A stretch of DNA of 25,839 bases, taken from assembly GCA_002448445.1 (NCBI GenBank), contig DJYC01000082.1:1-25839 (forward strand). Direction: 5' to 3'. The DNA comes from Treponema sp. UBA6988. Lineage in GTDB: Bacteria > Spirochaetota > Spirochaetia > Treponematales > Treponemataceae. Within the stretch, counting starts at the first letter, position 1, and every line of letters starts with the position of its first letter. A program made the translations under genes and the position numbers. Shown here in pieces: positions 23,277 through 25,839 of the stretch. The notes beneath the pieces were generated by a model. It did no database searches and had not been told where the DNA came from. It was given only the letters and a program-made list of their open reading frames with translations.

Positions 23277-25520
23277 ATGGCAACTAAAATAGCTTTGGCG
23301 GGAAACCCAAACTGCGGAAAAACGACTATGTTCAACTCCCTTACAGGTGCAACCCAGTATGTAGGCAACTGGCCGGGAGTAACTGTAGAAAAAAAAGAGG
23401 GAAAGGTTAAGGGGGCAAAAGAACTTGTTGTTACCGACTTGCCAGGTGTCTATTCACTTTCTCCCTATACCAACGAAGAGGTTGTCTCCCGTGACTATCT
23501 TTGCAGCGAAGAGCCTTCTTCCGTAATCAACATTGTGGATTCAACGAACCTTGAGCGAAACCTCTACCTTACCACCCAGATTCTTGAACTTGGAAAACCT
23601 GTCGTCATTGCACTAAACATGGTGGACTCTTTAAAAAAGAGCGGCGGCACTATAGACACGGCAAAGCTTTCTGAACGCCTTGGTTGCAAGGTTGTGGAAA
23701 CGGTAGCCCTTCACGGAAAGGGTGTAAAAGAAGTTGCACTTGCTGCAGAAGAAGCCGCATCTTCCGGGGCCAAAGTTCCCCAGACAACTTTCTCTGCCGA
23801 CGTGGAAGTTGCAATTGGCAAGGCAGAAAAAATCCTTCCTTCAAGTGTAAAGGAAGAGTTAAAAAGATGGACTGCCATAAAGCTTTTGGAACGCGACCAA
23901 AAAGTTATTGAAAAACTTTTCCTTTCTTCAGCAGAGGCTTCCAAGGCTGAATCTTTAACAAAGGAACTTGAGTCAAAGCTTGGTGATGACATTGAATCTA
24001 TCATAACCAACGAACGCTATAACTACATAACAAATTTGCTAAAGGGTATTGTTACCAAGAAAGGCGAAAAGCTTACCACTTCCGACAAGATAGACAGAAT
24101 CGTAACAAACCGCTGGCTTGGCCTCCCCATTTTTGCACTCGTAATGTGGTTCGTCTACTGGGTTTCCGTAACAACGATTGGTACTATGGGAACCGACTGG
24201 GCAAACGATACTGTTGCAGGCGGAATCCAGGGCTGGGTGGAAGAGTTGATGAACAATGCCGGTGCAAACGAAATACTTACCGACTGCATTGTAAACGGAA
24301 TCCTTGGCGGACTTGGCGCTGTCTTTGGCTTCCTTCCACAGATGGCAATCCTCTTCCTGCTTCTTTCCATTCTTGAAGATGTTGGCTACATGACCCGCAT
24401 TGCATTCGTAATGGACAGAATCTTCCGCAAGTTTGGGCTTTCGGGTAAGTCATTCATTCCGCTCCTTATTTCTTCCGGCTGTGGAATTCCTGGAATCATG
24501 GCAAGCCGCACTATTGAAAACGAAAACGACCGCCGCATGACGATTATGACTACAACTTGGATTCCCTGCGGAGCAAAGCTTCCTGTAATAGCAATGTTCG
24601 GCGTAGTAATCGCTTCCAAGGTAACGGGAACAAACGGCTCTTGGGTTGGACCTTCCATGTACCTGATTGGTGTTGCCGCAGTTTTGATTGCAGCAATCAT
24701 CCTTAAAAAGACAAAATACTTCCACGGTCCTGCAGCCCCTTTTGTTATGGAGCTTCCCCAGTACCACATTCCCCAGTTAAAGACCGTTCTGCTTCACACA
24801 TGGGAACGCTTGTGGAGCTTTATAAAGAAGGCGGGAACAATTCTCTTCCTTGCATGCCTTGTAATGTGGTTCCTTTCAAGCTACGGATTTAATCCTGCAC
24901 ACGAAGCTTATGTTGACGAAGAAGGAAATGCTGTAGAAGCAAGCGAGGGCGGATTTGGCCTTGTTGAAGATTCAGCGGATTCTGTTCTTGCCAAAGTTGG
25001 AAACGGTGTGCGCTACATCTTTATTCCGCTTGGATTTGGTGATGCGGAAAACGGATGGAAGGCAGCGGCATCTTCTATATCCGGCTTCTCTGCAAAAGAG
25101 GCAATTGTTACGACCATGGGTGTTCTTGCAAACGTGGATGACGAGACAGCAGAGGCGGCACTTGAAGAAGAAGAGGCACAGAATGCTGTTTCCGATGCAG
25201 TTGGCGGATGGTTTGCTACTGCAATTGCAGCCTTTGCATTCCTCTTGTTCAACATGCTGGATTCACCTTGTCTTGCCGCAATTGCAACCATGGCAAATGA
25301 ACTTAAGAGCCGCAAGTGGTTCTGGTTTGCAATACTGTTCCAGAATGTCTTTGCGTGGATTGTTACGCTTATATTCTACCAGTTGGGAATGCTCTTTGCA
25401 CACGGAGCATTTGGTGTGGGAACAGTAATAGCCTTTGTGCTTTTTGCAGTATTGCTTATTGCGCTTTTCCGCAAAAACCCTTATGCTGAAGCAGATAAGA
25501 AAGGCTCATTTGCTGCATAA
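23277..25520 (+). CDS. feoB: Ferrous iron transporter FeoB
   Basis: The protein has 747 residues. The N-terminal G domain has G1 GNPNCGKTT (9-17), a switch region with NWPGVTVEKKEG, G3 DLPG (54-57) and G4 NMVD (114-117). A helical GDI-like region spans about 165-270. The membrane part starts near 280 with the two Gate domains: SSGCGIPGIMASRTI and TTTWIPCGAKLPVIA carry the conserved Cys residues, and FNMLDSPCLAAIATM lies near the C-terminal end. It imports Fe(II) across the cytoplasmic membrane. Length and motifs are complete. The ribosome-binding site GAGGTG lies in the end of feoA. Confidence 0.97.
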   Translation: MATKIALAGNPNCGKTTMFNSLTGATQYVGNWPGVTVEKKEGKVKGAKELVVTDLPGVYSLSPYTNEEVVSRDYLCSEEPSSVINIVDSTNLERNLYLTTQILELGKPVVIALNMVDSLKKSGGTIDTAKLSERLGCKVVETVALHGKGVKEVALAAEEAASSGAKVPQTTFSADVEVAIGKAEKILPSSVKEELKRWTAIKLLERDQKVIEKLFLSSAEASKAESLTKELESKLGDDIESIITNERYNYITNLLKGIVTKKGEKLTTSDKIDRIVTNRWLGLPIFALVMWFVYWVSVTTIGTMGTDWANDTVAGGIQGWVEELMNNAGANEILTDCIVNGILGGLGAVFGFLPQMAILFLLLSILEDVGYMTRIAFVMDRIFRKFGLSGKSFIPLLISSGCGIPGIMASRTIENENDRRMTIMTTTWIPCGAKLPVIAMFGVVIASKVTGTNGSWVGPSMYLIGVAAVLIAAIILKKTKYFHGPAAPFVMELPQYHIPQLKTVLLHTWERLWSFIKKAGTILFLACLVMWFLSSYGFNPAHEAYVDEEGNAVEASEGGFGLVEDSADSVLAKVGNGVRYIFIPLGFGDAENGWKAAASSISGFSAKEAIVTTMGVLANVDDETAEAALEEEEAQNAVSDAVGGWFATAIAAFAFLLFNMLDSPCLAAIATMANELKSRKWFWFAILFQNVFAWIVTLIFYQLGMLFAHGAFGVGTVIAFVLFAVLLIALFRKNPYAEADKKGSFAA

Positions 25521-25540
25521 TTAAATTGTTCGTAAAAAAA

Positions 25541-25608
25541 GGAGGACGACATGGTAAGCATTGTTATAATTGTACTGATAGCTGTATACTGCGCTTTTGT
25601 CGTCCTCC
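25541..25608 (+). promoter_or_regulatory. Ribosome-binding site that can pair with the coding region
   Basis: GGAGGACGAC (25541-25550), which is the ribosome-binding site and spacer of the next gene, is an exact reverse complement of GTCGTCCTCC (25599-25608) inside its coding sequence. A 10-bp G/C-rich stem would hide the ribosome-binding site. Translation coupled to feoB or to RNA processing is possible. Confidence 0.4.
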
Positions 25609-25766
25609 ATTTATTTAAAAAATTCTACACCGCAAAAAAAACAGGAACAGCCCCATCTTGCTGCGGTTGTTCCAACAGCCCCACATGTAAATTGTGTGCC
25701 CAAAAGAAAGCCGCACAAAAGGATGTGGCAGAAAAAGATGCTGGAAAGAATGCAAGTGCAAAATAA
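25551..25766 (+). CDS. FeoB-associated Cys-rich membrane protein
   Basis: The protein has 71 residues. One membrane helix (about 2-22) is followed by a basic stretch, then a Cys cluster (SCCGCSNSPTCKLC, 36-49) and a Lys/Ala-rich tail. This fits the small family encoded directly after FeoB in many Firmicutes and spirochaetes, functionally comparable in position to FeoC but unrelated. It probably assists FeoB assembly or iron handling at the membrane, though its role is not established. It lies 30 nt after FeoB with a strong AGGAGG site. Positions 25767-25839 hold no gene. Confidence 0.85.
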   Translation: MVSIVIIVLIAVYCAFVVLHLFKKFYTAKKTGTAPSCCGCSNSPTCKLCAQKKAAQKDVAEKDAGKNASAK

Positions 25767-25839
25767 ATACTAGGGCAAACTTCGGGTTTTATATTTGCAT
25801 CAGAAAAATTGGCTTCCAGCGGTTTTTGCCCCGAAAAAA

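Noticed and set aside
25773..25831. Terminator after the feo operon
   Set aside because: GGGCAAA and TTTGCCC can pair across a 45-nt loop, but an A-run rather than a T-run follows, and the window ends there.

Overview
The window most resembles a chromosomal segment of a Treponema-like spirochaete of moderate G+C. The clues are a Tp34/P19-type lipoprotein next to an FTR1 permease, a FliL-like protein, a dCACHE chemoreceptor, lipoprotein signal peptides ending at Cys, and AT-rich sigma70-type promoters. The genus is inferred from gene content only. No tRNA, rRNA, CRISPR array or transposase was seen.

Left part (1-10740), genes all on the minus strand. A YidC-like domain is fused to an LtaS-type sulfatase/phosphotransferase (419-3061). 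The gene has its own promoter, and a near-identical ~53-bp element lies just after its stop codon and just after the stop of the next gene upstream. Then come a FliL-like protein (3298-3873) and the GTPase HflX (3904-5874), transcribed hflX first. HflX carries about 210 residues of degenerate 13-residue repeats inserted between its G4 and G5 motifs. Next is a two-gene unit: a chemoreceptor (7865-9964) followed by an orphan sugar-type solute-binding lipoprotein (6303-7850). GC-rich intergenic repeats occur near 180, 5985-6226 and 10137-10250. The 9965-10740 gap also holds a short remnant that begins like an aspartate/glutamate racemase.

Right part (10741-25766) is an iron-acquisition island of four transcription units. 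(1) Plus: an LCM/TcmP-type methyltransferase overlapping a lipoprotein flavoprotein with FMN-binding and fumarate-reductase-like FAD domains. (2) Minus: FTR1 permease, P19/Tp34 lipoprotein, DUF2318 Fe-S-type membrane protein, two FtsX/MacB-like permeases and an ABC ATPase, which is the Campylobacter p19 / E. coli Fet layout without its thioredoxin-like genes. (3) Plus, divergent from (2): a DUF4418 membrane protein, another FtsX permease and another ABC ATPase. (4) Plus: FeoA, FeoA, FeoB and a FeoB-associated Cys-rich protein.

Units 1-3 share a 14-bp palindromic box, TTAG-N6-CTAA with a C for G in one copy, placed on or just after the -10. It resembles DtxR/IdeR-family operators, and a weaker relative lies before unit 4. 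The working picture is one metal-dependent regulon. Lipoprotein P19 and FTR1 would handle periplasmic iron, helped by two FtsX/ABC modules and possibly the flavoprotein as a reductant, while FeoAB takes up ferrous iron. The regulator itself is not in the window.
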